Positions 23,041-32,141 are shown, numbered from the stretch's first letter. The stretch: DNA of 64,000 nt from Burkholderiales bacterium (GCA_905339295.1 CAJPFI010000044.1:16144-80143); one strand, 5' to 3'. Notes: generated by a model from the letters alone, not told the origin. Numbers and translations are program-made.

Positions 23041-24951
23041 ATGCCCAAGACCTACACCGCAGGCGGTCGCGACTCGACTCCGCGCGGCGGCGCGACCGGC
23101 GCCGCGCAGGGACCCGTGCCGGACTCATGGCGCGAACGCTTCGGCGCGCTGCGCAACCTGCCGCCGTTCCTGAAGCTCGTCTGGCAGACGAGCCCCGTCC
23201 TCACGATCGGCCAGATCGCGCTGCGCGCGGTGCGCGCACTCCTGCCCGTCGCCTCGCTCTACGTCGGCAAGCTGATCATCGACGAGGTCGTGGCGATCGC
23301 GGGCTCGGTGCCGACGGCCGACTCGCTGCAGCAGTGGCTGGCGAGCGGGTCGCTCGACCGCATCGGCATCCTGCTCGCCGTCGAGTTCGGGCTCGCGGTG
23401 CTGTCCGACGTGCTGGGCCGCACGGTGTCGCTGCTCGACTCGCTGCTGTCCGAGCAGTTCTCCAACGCCACCAGCCTGCGCCTGATGGAGCACTCGGCGA
23501 CGCTCGACCTCGAGGACTTCGAGGACAGCGAGCTGCAGGACCGGCTGGAGCGCGCGCGACGCCAGACCCTCGGCCGCAGCACGCTGCTGGGCCAGGTGTT
23601 CGGCCAGGCGCAGGACGTCATCACGATCCTGAGCTTCGGCGCGACGCTGGTCGTCTACGCGCCGTGGCTCATCGTGCTGCTGGCGCTGGCGCTGGTGCCG
23701 GCCTTCCTCGGCGAGGCGCACTTCAACGCGCAGAGCTACACGCTCAACTACCAGCGCGCGCCCGAGCGGCGAGAGCTCGACTACGTGCGCCAGACCGGCG
23801 CCAGCGTCGAGACGGCGAAGGAAGTGAAGGTGTTCGGGCTGCACGGCTTCCTGATCGAGCGCTACCGACGGCTCGCCGCCGACTTCTACGAGGCCAACCG
23901 CGCGCTCGCGATCCGGCGCGCCGGCTGGGGCAGCGTGCTCACCGCGATCGGCACCGTGGGCTACTACGTCGCCTACGCCTACATCGTCTGGCGCACGCTG
24001 CACGGCGACTTCACGATCGGCGACCTCACGTTCCTCGCCGGGTCGTTCCGGCGGCTGCGCAACCTGCTCGAGGGGCTCCTGATCGGCTTCTCGCAGATGG
24101 CCGGACAGGCGCTCTACCTCGACGATCTCTTCTCGTTCTTCGAGATCGACGCGGAGATCGTCTCGCCGAAGGATCCGCGGCCGTTCCCCGACCCGATCCG
24201 CGACGGATTCCGCTTCGAGGACGCGGGCTTCCGCTATCCCGGCGCCGAGCGCTGGGCCGTGCGCCACCTCACCTTCGACCTGCGCGCCGGCGAGGTGCTG
24301 GCGCTGGTCGGCGAGAACGGCGCCGGCAAGACCACCGTCGTGAAGCTGCTGGCGCGGCTCTACGACCCCGACGAAGGCCGCATCCTGCTCGACGGGCACG
24401 ACCTGCGCGACTACGACCTCGCGGCGCTGCGCGCCAACATCGGCGTCATCTTCCAGGATTTCGTGCGCTACCACCTTTCCGCGGCGGACAACATCGCGGT
24501 CGGCCGGATCGAGTCGCGCGACGACCGCCCCCGCATCGTCGCCGCGGCCCGGCGCAGCCTCGCCGACGAGGTCATCGACAGGCTTCCGAACGGCTACGAC
24601 CAGATCATCGGCAAGCGATTCCGCACCGGCGTCGACCTCTCCGGCGGCGAATGGCAGAAGATCGCCATCGCGCGCGCGTACATGCGCGACGCGCAGGTGC
24701 TGATCCTCGACGAGCCGACCGCCGCGCTCGACGCGCGCGCCGAATTCGGGGTCTTCCAGCGCTTCAAGGAACTGAGCGAGGGCAAGACCGCGGTGCTGAT
24801 CTCGCACCGCTTCTCCAGCGTGCGCATGGCCGACCGCATCCTGGTGCTCGTCGACGGGAGCGTCGAGGCCGCCGGCACGCACGACGAGCTGCTGCGCGCG
24901 GGTGGCCGCTACAGCGAACTGTTCGAACTGCAGGCGGCCGGCTATCGCTGA
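23041..24951 (+). CDS. ABC transporter, fused membrane and ATPase domains (exporter type)
   Basis: A 636-residue half-transporter. Transmembrane helices span about residues 50-340 in a type-IV exporter layout. The ATPase domain follows, with Walker A VGENGAGKTT (about 422-431), signature DLSGGEWQK (about 532) and Walker B VLILDEPTAALD (about 554-565), then ISHRFSSVRMAD with the switch His. The signature has E in place of the usual Q. The protein should work as a dimer. Substrate cannot be assigned; lipid, peptide or drug are all possible. Stand-alone gene. Confidence 0.92.
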   Translation: MPKTYTAGGRDSTPRGGATGAAQGPVPDSWRERFGALRNLPPFLKLVWQTSPVLTIGQIALRAVRALLPVASLYVGKLIIDEVVAIAGSVPTADSLQQWLASGSLDRIGILLAVEFGLAVLSDVLGRTVSLLDSLLSEQFSNATSLRLMEHSATLDLEDFEDSELQDRLERARRQTLGRSTLLGQVFGQAQDVITILSFGATLVVYAPWLIVLLALALVPAFLGEAHFNAQSYTLNYQRAPERRELDYVRQTGASVETAKEVKVFGLHGFLIERYRRLAADFYEANRALAIRRAGWGSVLTAIGTVGYYVAYAYIVWRTLHGDFTIGDLTFLAGSFRRLRNLLEGLLIGFSQMAGQALYLDDLFSFFEIDAEIVSPKDPRPFPDPIRDGFRFEDAGFRYPGAERWAVRHLTFDLRAGEVLALVGENGAGKTTVVKLLARLYDPDEGRILLDGHDLRDYDLAALRANIGVIFQDFVRYHLSAADNIAVGRIESRDDRPRIVAAARRSLADEVIDRLPNGYDQIIGKRFRTGVDLSGGEWQKIAIARAYMRDAQVLILDEPTAALDARAEFGVFQRFKELSEGKTAVLISHRFSSVRMADRILVLVDGSVEAAGTHDELLRAGGRYSELFELQAAGYR

Positions 24952-25143
24952 ACGGGAGCGCGGTCAGCGCCCCCCCGACCCGGCTCCCGGGCCTGCCTCG
25001 TGATCGGGTCGCCGATCACGCCGCCGCATGCATGCGAATGCAGGCGCGGCGGCGACACGCCGCAGGTTGCCGGGCGACCAACGCCGTCGGAAGGCGCGCC
25101 CACGGTCCGACGGCACGGGATCGGGCCGCCGGACAAATAAAGT

Positions 25144-25172
25144 TTGACTATGGTAGAGGAACCCTGTATAAA
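25144..25172 (+). promoter_or_regulatory. Strong sigma-70 promoter of the cold-shock gene
   Basis: TTGACT, a 17-base spacer and TATAAA lie in a rare AT-rich island. The transcript should begin near 25179, giving a leader of about 130 bases before the CspA ATG. Such long leaders are typical of cold-induced csp mRNAs. Confidence 0.8.
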
Positions 25173-25268
25173 TTCGCGTGCAGGTTCTTCAAGTGAATTC
25201 GTCAGTCCTTCGCGTCCGCTCCCGCGGCGCCCAGCTGGTCTTCGTTCCCTCCCTTGATGTTCCCGCGC

Positions 25269-25286
25269 CACGGGCACTTGCCCGTG
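25269..25286 (+). promoter_or_regulatory. Hairpin in the csp mRNA leader
   Basis: CACGGGC-actt-GCCCGTG, a 7-bp GC-rich stem with a 4-base loop, ends 25 bases before the CspA ATG, just upstream of its ribosome site. Its position suggests a structure that affects translation as temperature changes (inference). Confidence 0.55.
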
Positions 25287-25311
25287 TTCATACATGATAG
25301 GAACAGAAGAC

Positions 25312-25521
25312 ATGAGCAATACAGGAAGCGTCAAATGGTTCAACGACGGCAAGGGTTTCGGATTCATCACGCCTGACGGCGGCGGCAAGGACCTGTTCGC
25401 GCACTTCTCGGCGATCCAGGGCGAGGGACACAAGTCCCTGCGCGAGAACCAGAAGGTCTCGTTCGACGTCACCAGCGGTCCCAAGGGTGACCAGGCCTCG
25501 AACATCAAGCCGCTCGACTGA
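25312..25521 (+). CDS. Cold-shock protein, CspA family
   Basis: A 69-residue single cold-shock domain. RNP1 (KGFGFITP) and RNP2 (DLFAHFS) are intact, and the start [18 protein letters not shown] is standard for betaproteobacterial Csp proteins. The ATG at 25312 is chosen over an in-frame ATG at 25294 because it gives the canonical N terminus. The protein binds single-stranded RNA/DNA as a chaperone. It has its own promoter, long leader and terminator, so it is a complete single-gene unit. Confidence 0.96.
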   Translation: MSNTGSVKWFNDGKGFGFITPDGGGKDLFAHFSAIQGEGHKSLRENQKVSFDVTSGPKGDQASNIKPLD

Positions 25522-25546
25522 TCCGTCGTCGACACGCTGCAACGAA

Positions 25547-25569
25547 GGCCCGGGCAACCGGGCCTTTTT
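25547..25569 (+). terminator. Rho-independent terminator of the csp gene
   Basis: GGCCCGG-GCAA-CCGGGCC followed by TTTTT: a perfect 7-bp stem, tetraloop and T-run 26 bases after the stop codon. Confidence 0.92.
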
Positions 25570-25688
25570 GCTGGGGCCGGCCGCGGGGATTCGCCGGCCG
25601 GACATCCGGTCAGGTTCGCGGCGCCTGGCGCGACGCGGCACGGGCCCGTGGCGACGCGTCGCGCTTCGCGGACCCGTCGGGAGTATCC

Positions 25689-26060
25689 CTACGCGTCCAC
25701 CGCGAGTTCCTTCAGCGCCGAGAGCGGGACGACCGCGAGCGTCTCCTCGTGCGTGGCCCGGAGCACGACCGGCGGCGCGACGCCCGCCTCGTACGCCTGC
25801 CGCCACGTCGCCGCGCACACGCACCACCGGTCGCCGGGCTTCAATCCCGGAAAGCCGTATTCGGGCACCGGCGTGACGAGATCGTTGCCCTGCCCGCGCG
25901 CGAACGCGAGGAATTCGCGCGTCACCTTCACGCACACGACGTGCAGGCCCACGTCCTCGGGGCCGGTATTGCAGCAGCCGTCGCGGTAGAAGCCGGTGCG
26001 CGGCGACGTCGAGCACGGCGCGAGTGCGCTGCCCAGCACGTTGCGGTCGTCGTTCGGCAT
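25689..26060 (-). CDS. DUF2237 family protein
   Basis: A 123-residue protein matching DUF2237: NVLGSALAPCSTSPRTGFYR, DGCCNTGPEDVGLHVVCVKV, EFLAFARGQGNDL and KPGDRWCVCAATWRQAYEAG are family hallmarks. Several conserved Cys residues may be structural or bind metal. GAGGACC precedes the ATG at 26060. Cytoplasmic, function unknown. It is convergent with the csp gene. Confidence 0.92.
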   Translation of the reverse strand: MPNDDRNVLGSALAPCSTSPRTGFYRDGCCNTGPEDVGLHVVCVKVTREFLAFARGQGNDLVTPVPEYGFPGLKPGDRWCVCAATWRQAYEAGVAPPVVLRATHEETLAVVPLSALKELAVDA

Positions 26061-26219
26061 CGCGGTCCTCGCGTCGGATTGGCAAAGCGCACCAGTCTAA
26101 CGGTCGCGGCGGCGTCCGGCCCTGCGCCCGGATGCGCGACATGCCGCCGGCGGCGGCGGGACCGCACGCCGGCCGCCCGCGCCGGACCGGCCGGCACGAC
26201 GTCGTCGAGCCGCTGCGGG

Positions 26220-27011
26220 CTAGACCCGCGGCTCTCCCTTACCGTTCACCGTGATCGTCGGGCCCGGCGCGTAGGAGAGCTGCGCACGGTACAGGCGGCC
26301 GCGGAAGTCGTAGGTGACGTCCCAGTACGCGGGCTGTCCGGATCCGGGCACCGTCGAGCAGCGCCGCACGTCCTGCCTGTAGCCCGGCCGGTTCACGTTC
26401 GCGCCCACTGCCGCGCCGCCGACCGCGCCCAGCGCGGTGGCGACATCGTTGCCGCGCCCGTTGCCGATCTGGTGGCCCAGCACGCCGCCGATGATGCCGC
26501 CGATGATCGCGCCGGGCACGTTGGGCTGCTGGTGGCCCGGCACGTACTGCTGCTCGACCCAGCAGCGCTGCTGCGGCGGTCCCATCACCGCGCGCACCGC
26601 GACGACGTTGGCCGTGTAAAGCGTCTCGCCGTAGCGCGGGTAGTAGCTGTAGGCCGGGCGCCGCTGCGGCGGGCGAACGGCGCCCCGGCTCGGAGCGCCG
26701 CGGGCCGGGCGGACCGACGACGCGCGGTCGGCCATGCCGAGCGACGCGAGCGACGGATATTGCCCGGGCCGCAGCACGATGCAGCGGCCGTGGAAATTGG
26801 CGTCGTCGCAGACCTCCCAGTTGCCGCGCTCGACCACCGCCGACGACGCGCGGTCGTTGAAGCCGTAGGGATCGAGATTCGGCGTAGCCCAGTTCACGGA
26901 GAACGAGCGGCCGCGGAACCCTTCCTGCGAATAGAAGACGACCTGCGCGGCGGCCAGTTGCGCGGCCAGCGCGGCCGCGACTCCGAGGGCGATGCCCAGC
27001 GTTCTCTTCAT
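26220..27011 (-). CDS. Beta/gamma-crystallin plus glycine-zipper envelope protein (paralog 2)
   Basis: A 263-residue exported protein: signal peptide 1-22 (ending LAAAQ), a crystallin-like domain (VFYSQEGFRGRSFSVNWATP, CIVLRPGQYPSLASLG), a Pro/Arg linker, a glycine zipper (AIIGGIIGGVLGHQIGNG) and the same C-terminal end (TITVNGKGEPRV) as the protein at 21704-22474. The start at 27011 has a GGAGG site and yields the signal peptide; the open frame extends 34 codons upstream. The pair looks like a local duplication interrupted by unrelated genes. Confidence 0.85.
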   Translation of the reverse strand: MKRTLGIALGVAAALAAQLAAAQVVFYSQEGFRGRSFSVNWATPNLDPYGFNDRASSAVVERGNWEVCDDANFHGRCIVLRPGQYPSLASLGMADRASSVRPARGAPSRGAVRPPQRRPAYSYYPRYGETLYTANVVAVRAVMGPPQQRCWVEQQYVPGHQQPNVPGAIIGGIIGGVLGHQIGNGRGNDVATALGAVGGAAVGANVNRPGYRQDVRRCSTVPGSGQPAYWDVTYDFRGRLYRAQLSYAPGPTITVNGKGEPRV

Positions 27012-27214
27012 GGTGCCTCCGATCGTGAATCCGGGGATGGGCGCGACTGCCACGACAACGAACGCCGGCGACCGGGCGGGCGTTGACGCGGCCGCGGCGG
27101 CCGATGGGGTCAAGTGTAACGAGCCGTGACCCGGGCCAGACTGCGGCGAGGGCCGCGCGCGACCGTCGGAGGCGTCCTACATTCGGCGCGCGATCGCGGC
27201 GCCGGTGCGGTTCG

Positions 27215-27895
27215 CTACTTGAGATTCTGCGTGATCGACGAGGCGGTGTCGGACACCTTCTTCAGCAGGTTCGACAGCGTCGACATCATCCTGGACAGCC
27301 GGTCCATCGCCATCTGCAGGCGCAGCGACTCCATCTCGCCCATCTCGCTCAACGAATCGAGGTCGTTCTTCGCCTTGTCGATCATCGAGTCGATCTGCCC
27401 CCTGGGCAGCGGCCTGGGCTCGATCCTGACTCGCGTCGTGCCGCTCGCGGGCCGCGGCGCGGGCGTCACGCTCGCGCGATCGCCCGCGCCGGCGATCGAC
27501 GCCCGAGGCTGCGCGGAGCGCCGCGCCGACGCGCTCGCCTTGGCGTCGTTGATCCGCTTGACGCCGTCCATGATCGCCTTCAGGTCCTCGCGCGCCGATT
27601 TCGCCGCTTCCATCAGGACGAGGAACGCCAGCGCCTCGATGTCCTGGCCGCCGGCGGCGCCCAGCGCGCGGCCACGCTCGGTCGCCGAACGCATCGCGGC
27701 CTCGCGCGATACCGCGTCGGCGGCGTTGCGCTGCGCGCCTTCCTGACGGACCCATGCGCGCGTCTGCGGACCGGCGCGTGCCAGGAGCCGCGCTTCCAGC
27801 TCGATCGCGCCGGGCGGAAACGCCGGCACCGGCTGGGCCGCCGCGGCCTGCGCCAGCGCGGAGATCGCGAACCCCATGCACCAGCACCAACGCAT
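27215..27895 (-). CDS. Exported protein with coiled-coil C terminus, unknown function
   Basis: A 226-residue protein with an N-terminal hydrophobic leader (MRWCWCMGFAISALAQAAAA, cleaved near AQP). A helical, Ala-rich middle contains AFLVLMEAAKSAREDLKAIM. A basic/Pro linker is followed by a heptad-like helix (about 175-226: DSMIDKAKNDLDSLSEM through LLKKVSDTASSITQNL). It probably acts in the periplasm as a helical scaffold. No family recognised. Its start lies 133 bases downstream of the next minus-strand gene. Confidence 0.7.
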   Translation of the reverse strand: MRWCWCMGFAISALAQAAAAQPVPAFPPGAIELEARLLARAGPQTRAWVRQEGAQRNAADAVSREAAMRSATERGRALGAAGGQDIEALAFLVLMEAAKSAREDLKAIMDGVKRINDAKASASARRSAQPRASIAGAGDRASVTPAPRPASGTTRVRIEPRPLPRGQIDSMIDKAKNDLDSLSEMGEMESLRLQMAMDRLSRMMSTLSNLLKKVSDTASSITQNLK

Positions 27896-28028
27896 CGGGC
27901 CTCCCGGAGCGGACGACGGCGCTCAACCAGCGTTCGGGTGGAACCGGTCGCCGCGTCGCAGTGCCGATGCTACCCGCGATTCGCGCCGTCGTGCCTCCCC
28001 GGATCGCGCCGACAGGAGGTGGCTCGGC

Positions 28029-28346
28029 CTATGCGGCGTGCGCGCGCACGTACCGAGGCGCGGCGGCGGGCGTACGCGTCGCCGCCGCGGCCGCCGTCTC
28101 GGGCTTCGTGTCGCGCTTGCCGACCAGCAGGAAGTTCATGCGGCGCCACGACAGCACCGCCACCGCGCCGCTCGCGACGGACATCGCCGCACCGGCGAGC
28201 GGGGAGGTGTCGCCCGTGACGACGAGGACCGGCCCCAGGATGGCGACGATCGCGCCCGAGATGGCCAGGCGCAACCACAACCCGCTCTCGAAGACCGGCC
28301 ACGGGATCCTTCCGTAGGCCGTCCCGAGGTCTGTTCGATTCGACAT
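28029..28346 (-). CDS. Small membrane protein, unknown function
   Basis: A 105-residue protein with two hydrophobic segments (about 24-45, LWLRLAISGAIVAILGPVLV, and 50-66), then a short soluble tail rich in Ala/Thr/Arg. AAAGGA precedes the ATG at suitable distance. It resembles the many short inner-membrane proteins of unknown role. No partner evident. Confidence 0.65.
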   Translation of the reverse strand: MSNRTDLGTAYGRIPWPVFESGLWLRLAISGAIVAILGPVLVVTGDTSPLAGAAMSVASGAVAVLSWRRMNFLLVGKRDTKPETAAAAATRTPAAAPRYVRAHAA

Positions 28347-28590
28347 GTTCGCGTCCTTTCGAGGAATGGCGCGGCGTTGTGCACCGCACCATAAGCATGG
28401 ACGCGCCTGGCAATCCTTTCAAATCAATCCTTTGGATCAGGTCGATCGACCCGGCTGATGGCCGGCGCGGGATCCCGGAGCGCCGGCGGAGGCCGGGAGG
28501 GCTCCCTGCGCCCATGCGTCTGCGGAAAAGGCGAGGCGGACAGGCGCCGTCGACCGCCCGCGACCCGGTCCTCGGGGTTGGTCGGCGCGC

Positions 28591-29598
28591 TCACTCCCAC
28601 AGGTCGACCTTCTGGCCGGCCGCACGCAGCCGCTCGGCGCGCGCCTGCAGCCAGCGCTGGAACGACGGCTCGGCGCGGTAGCTTGCGTCGGCGACGTAGG
28701 CGAACGACGACGCGAGGTGGAAGGGCCGCAGGTACGCCCCGATGCGGAACACCTCGCGTCCGTCCGGCGCGAAGAACACGATCGACGGCGTGTACGCGAC
28801 GCCCAGTTCGCGCGCCCACGCCGACGCGGTCGTCGCGCGGCCGTCGGGCGTGACGAGCGGCGCCGGCGATGCGAGCGAGTAGCGCACCACGTCGAAGCGC
28901 CGCACTTCGGCGAGCACGTCGGCGCGCCGGAACCCTTCGCGGTGCAGTTCGTCGCAGCCCGGGCAGTCGACCGTCTCGAAGATCACCGCGAGCGGACGCC
29001 CGCCCGCGCGCCGGGCGAGGTCGTACGGCGGCGGCAGGAAGAACGGCTCGTCGTGCAGCGTCGGACTCGCCTTTTCCGTGACGTGCCGGGCGAGCCAGTC
29101 CGCGAGCGGTTCCTCGTGCTCGCGCTTGCCCGCCACGTAGTCGAGCGCCGCGCCGAAGCGCTGCGGGGGCCAGTAGCCGTCGAGACGCACGACGACCTTG
29201 CCCGCCTCGTCCAGGAACAGCATCGTCGGCGTGAACTGCACGCCGAGCTCGACCGCGAGCGCCTTCTCGCTCATCGTGCGCCCGTCGATCCACGTCGTCT
29301 CGCGATCGCCCCACAGGTTGAGCGCGATCGCGACGAAGCTGCGGCGCGCCGTCTCGACGATCGCGCGTTGCGAGAAGTTGGCGGTCATCAGCTTCCTGCA
29401 GTACGGGCAGCCGTCCTGCCCGACGTAGACCATCAGCCGCTTGCCCTCGCGCGCGGCGTCAGCGACATCCTCGCGGAAGTCGAGGAACGTGTTCGCGAAC
29501 CACGGCGGGATGTCGATCGCGTGCGGCGTGACGTCCTGCGCGAGGGACGCGCCGGCGAACGACGCGAGCAGGGATGCGACGGCGATCCAGGTCTTCAT
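28591..29598 (-). CDS. Periplasmic tandem thioredoxin-fold protein (SoxW/DsbD-gamma-like)
   Basis: A 335-residue exported protein with a signal peptide (1-20). It has two thioredoxin-like domains. The first carries CPYC (64-67) in YVGQDGCPYCRKL; the second, after about residue 180, carries CPGC in FETVDCPGCDEL. Each has the cis-Pro region (VQFTPTMLFLD; VAYTPSIVFF). Tandem active sites in one periplasmic chain suggest electron relay or disulfide reduction. The start at 29598 matches the signal peptide. Its partner is not obvious here. Confidence 0.85.
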   Translation of the reverse strand: MKTWIAVASLLASFAGASLAQDVTPHAIDIPPWFANTFLDFREDVADAAREGKRLMVYVGQDGCPYCRKLMTANFSQRAIVETARRSFVAIALNLWGDRETTWIDGRTMSEKALAVELGVQFTPTMLFLDEAGKVVVRLDGYWPPQRFGAALDYVAGKREHEEPLADWLARHVTEKASPTLHDEPFFLPPPYDLARRAGGRPLAVIFETVDCPGCDELHREGFRRADVLAEVRRFDVVRYSLASPAPLVTPDGRATTASAWARELGVAYTPSIVFFAPDGREVFRIGAYLRPFHLASSFAYVADASYRAEPSFQRWLQARAERLRAAGQKVDLWE

Positions 29599-29879
29599 CG
29601 GTGCCTCGTCAGCGGCGGGCGCGACGGCTGGCGCGCCCCCGGGTGACGCCCAGTGTGACGCAGATTTCGATGATTCTACCCATGCCGTCCATGGGTGCGT
29701 CGTTGGCGGCATCACCGGCGACACCGGCCTCCCGTTGCGCGGGCGTCGTACGCTCGATGTCCCGGGAGCGGCGATCGCGTCGCTGCGGGCCGCAGCGCGT
29801 CGCCGTGCCGAGCATCGAATCCGCGCAGGAGCGCCCACTCCTTCGCTGCGTGCACGTGGACTCATCTCCGAGGATCGGG

Positions 29880-30363
29880 CCACGGCGATCGCGTCGCCCC
29901 TCCCGATCCGCGCGGTCGCTGCCATCGCGGCACGCCTCGCCGCGACGTGCGCGCCCGCCTCCGCGGCGACGATCGCCGTCACCCGCGTCAGAGGCGCCGA
30001 TGCGGGTCACCGCGCCAGGCGATCGAGAACGCCGACCCGGGCGACGCGATCGCGTACTCCGTCACCGGCTCGATCACGCTCACGACCGGGGCGCCGTCGA
30101 TGGCGGACTCGCCGGTCGGCGCCAAGTCGTCGGCCGGCGGCGGACGTGGCCTCCGGTCCAACGGGCCCGGCGTGACGCTCGTCGGCGTGATCGACTGCGG
30201 CAACACGGCCGACGACGGCGGAGGCCTCGGCAGCACGGGGGGCCGGCGCCCTGTCGATCACCGATCCCGCGATCGGCGGAAACGGCGCGGTCGCAATCGG
30301 CGGCGCCACGCCGACGCGCGCCAACGCGTTCCTGCTGCCCGGCTACGCCGTCCCGGCGTTCCC
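29880..30363 (+). pseudogene. Remnant of an exported beta-helix (choice-of-anchor / Pmp-like) protein
   Basis: Three pieces in shifting frames reconstruct the start of a surface beta-helix protein. First, a leader (AAIAARLAATCAPASAATIA) around 29920-30000. Then, in another frame, PRQAIENADPGDAIAYSVTG and SITLTTGAP, the usual opening of such proteins, continuing to GVIDCGNTADDGGGLGSTGG. Then a return to the first frame near 30242 with GALSITDPAIGGNGAVAIGG. At least two frameshifts and no intact start show it is dead. Intact relatives are several hundred residues long, so most of the gene is gone. Its end overlaps the TerB gene. Confidence 0.7.
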
Positions 30364-30825
30364 CGGATCGCGTGACGGCGCTGCCTCGCGCGCGGCGAGC
30401 TTCGCGATCACGGTGTCGCGATGCGACACGTACAGGAGGTCCGCGAGCTTGCGGATCAGGTGGTCCTCGTAGACCGACAGCGCCGCGTCCGCGTGGGCGA
30501 CTTCCCACAGCAGCGCGACGACGCGCACCTTCTCCTCGTAGCTGAAGCGGCGGTTGACGACCGACGTGAACTGCCAGTAGTCGTTGGCGTTGCGCGCCTC
30601 TTCCTCGGCGAGCGCGATCAGGCGTTCTGCCTCGTCGGGCGCGAGACCGAACTTGCCGCGCACGGCCTCGAGGACGATCGCGCGCTCCGCGGCGTCCGCC
30701 GTGCTGTCCATGCGCATCACCTCGACGAGCAGCGCGGCGGTCGCGAGCTCGATGCCGTGGGCGCGCCGACCGGCGTCGGCGTCACCGAGCTGCCGGTCGA
30801 AGAAGTCCCTGATCGCCTTGAGCAT
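30343..30825 (-). CDS. TerB-like (tellurite resistance) helical protein
   Basis: A 160-residue all-helical protein. MLKAIRDFFDRQLG opens it, then ELATAALLVEVMRMDSTADAAERAIV matches the TerB domain start with its Asp-rich metal-binding loop. YEEKVRVVALLWEVAHADAA and YEDHLIRKLADLLYVSH are the second half. TerB folds bind divalent metal and are linked to stress and membrane-associated complexes; no other ter genes are here, so this is the common solitary form. It is divergent from the Pro-rich TonB-like gene. Confidence 0.9.
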   Translation of the reverse strand: MLKAIRDFFDRQLGDADAGRRAHGIELATAALLVEVMRMDSTADAAERAIVLEAVRGKFGLAPDEAERLIALAEEEARNANDYWQFTSVVNRRFSYEEKVRVVALLWEVAHADAALSVYEDHLIRKLADLLYVSHRDTVIAKLAAREAAPSRDPGNAGTA

Positions 30826-30964
30826 GGAACGCCTGCGCCGTTGCGGGGTCGATATTCTCGCATCGTGCCGTCGGGTCGGCTCCGTGCCCTGCGCGACAGT
30901 GCGCCGGCAGGGATGCGAAGCCCCGCGCGAACGGCGACAATGCGCTGCCCCGTCCCGCGCGCCG

Positions 30965-31945
30965 ATGGCCGGAGCCGGACGGCGCGCGGCATGCCCGCGC
31001 GAGCGCGCGCCGTCCGCCTCCGTACACGAGCCTGCCCCGTTGTTCCCGTACCTTTCCCCTCCCGACATCGCGCGACCCGGCCTGCCTGCCTGGGCGCTCG
31101 CGCTCTCGCTCGTCCTCCATGCGATCGTGCTGTGGACGTGGGCACCGGACATGCGTCCGCTGGAACTGATCGCGCCGGGCGCGGCATCGCCGGAGGCACC
31201 GCTGGTCGCGCGGCTCGAGCCCCCCGCGCTGGCGCGCCCCCCCGAGCGCAGCGAGCCGGTTCCCGCCCGCGAGCCCCGGCCGGAGCGGCAGCGCCCGCCG
31301 CCGCCCGCGGTCCGGCCGCTCGCTCCGGCACCGCTCATCGCGGTCGCGCCGCGCCTCGAGGTGGCCCCGCTGACCGTCCCGCCCCCGCCGCCGCCCCAGC
31401 GCCTCGCCGAGCGGGCGCCGCTGCCGCCGGCGGAGTCCGACCTCTCCGCGTACATCGACGCGCGCCGGCGCGAGCGCGGCGGGTCGCAGCCGTCCGAGTC
31501 GTCCGGCACCACGCGCGGACCTCCGAGCGCAGACGAGGAGAACGCGCGTCGGGACCGGGCGATCGCTGCCAACATCGCGAGCGTCAACAGCGCGGTCCGC
31601 GGCGACGCGCCGAAGAACAGCGGCGGCGTGTTCCAGGTCCGGCGGCTGGGCTACGACGACGCCGAGTTCACGTTCTTCGGCTGGTACCGCGACGCCAACC
31701 GTCGCATGACGCAGAAGGTCGAGGTGCGGCGCGGCGCCGCTCCGGATATCCGCATCGCCGTCGTGCGCAGGATGATCGAAATCATCCGCCGCTACGAGCA
31801 GGAGGACTTCACGTGGCGGTCGATCCGGCTCGCGCGCGACCTCACGCTCTCGGCGCGCGCCTCCGACACCGCGATGCTCGAGGCGTTCCTGCTGCGCGAG
31901 TTCTTCGGGATCGACGCGCCGCAGCTCGCGCCGGCGCCCCTTTGA
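30965..31945 (+). CDS. Pro-rich membrane-anchored TonB-like protein
   Basis: About 326 residues. One transmembrane helix (WALALSLVLHAIVLWTW) sits near residue 50, followed by a long Pro/Arg/Glu-rich stretch and a globular C-terminal domain (about 215-326: VFQVRRLGYDDAEFTFFGWY, VVRRMIEIIRRYEQEDFTW). The layout is that of TonB/TolA-like proteins spanning the periplasm, but the C-terminal domain is not a standard TonB domain. The start is uncertain: the ATG at 30965 adds an Arg-rich cytoplasmic tail, and later non-ATG starts are possible. Confidence 0.65.
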   Translation: MAGAGRRAACPRERAPSASVHEPAPLFPYLSPPDIARPGLPAWALALSLVLHAIVLWTWAPDMRPLELIAPGAASPEAPLVARLEPPALARPPERSEPVPAREPRPERQRPPPPAVRPLAPAPLIAVAPRLEVAPLTVPPPPPPQRLAERAPLPPAESDLSAYIDARRRERGGSQPSESSGTTRGPPSADEENARRDRAIAANIASVNSAVRGDAPKNSGGVFQVRRLGYDDAEFTFFGWYRDANRRMTQKVEVRRGAAPDIRIAVVRRMIEIIRRYEQEDFTWRSIRLARDLTLSARASDTAMLEAFLLREFFGIDAPQLAPAPL

Positions 31946-32141
31946 CGGCGCGCGCCGAGGCGCGCGCGAGAACGCCCCCGGGTGTGCTGGTCGGCGAGCT
32001 CGCCCGACGGTTCACGGCGACATCGGCATCGATGCCGCATCGAGCGCCCTCGCCGCGCCACGGGTGCCGGTTGCGCCTTCCCGCCCTGACGGACAGCCCG
32101 GCTCGTCCGCTCGTCGATGTCGAAGCCCGCGGGACCGCATG

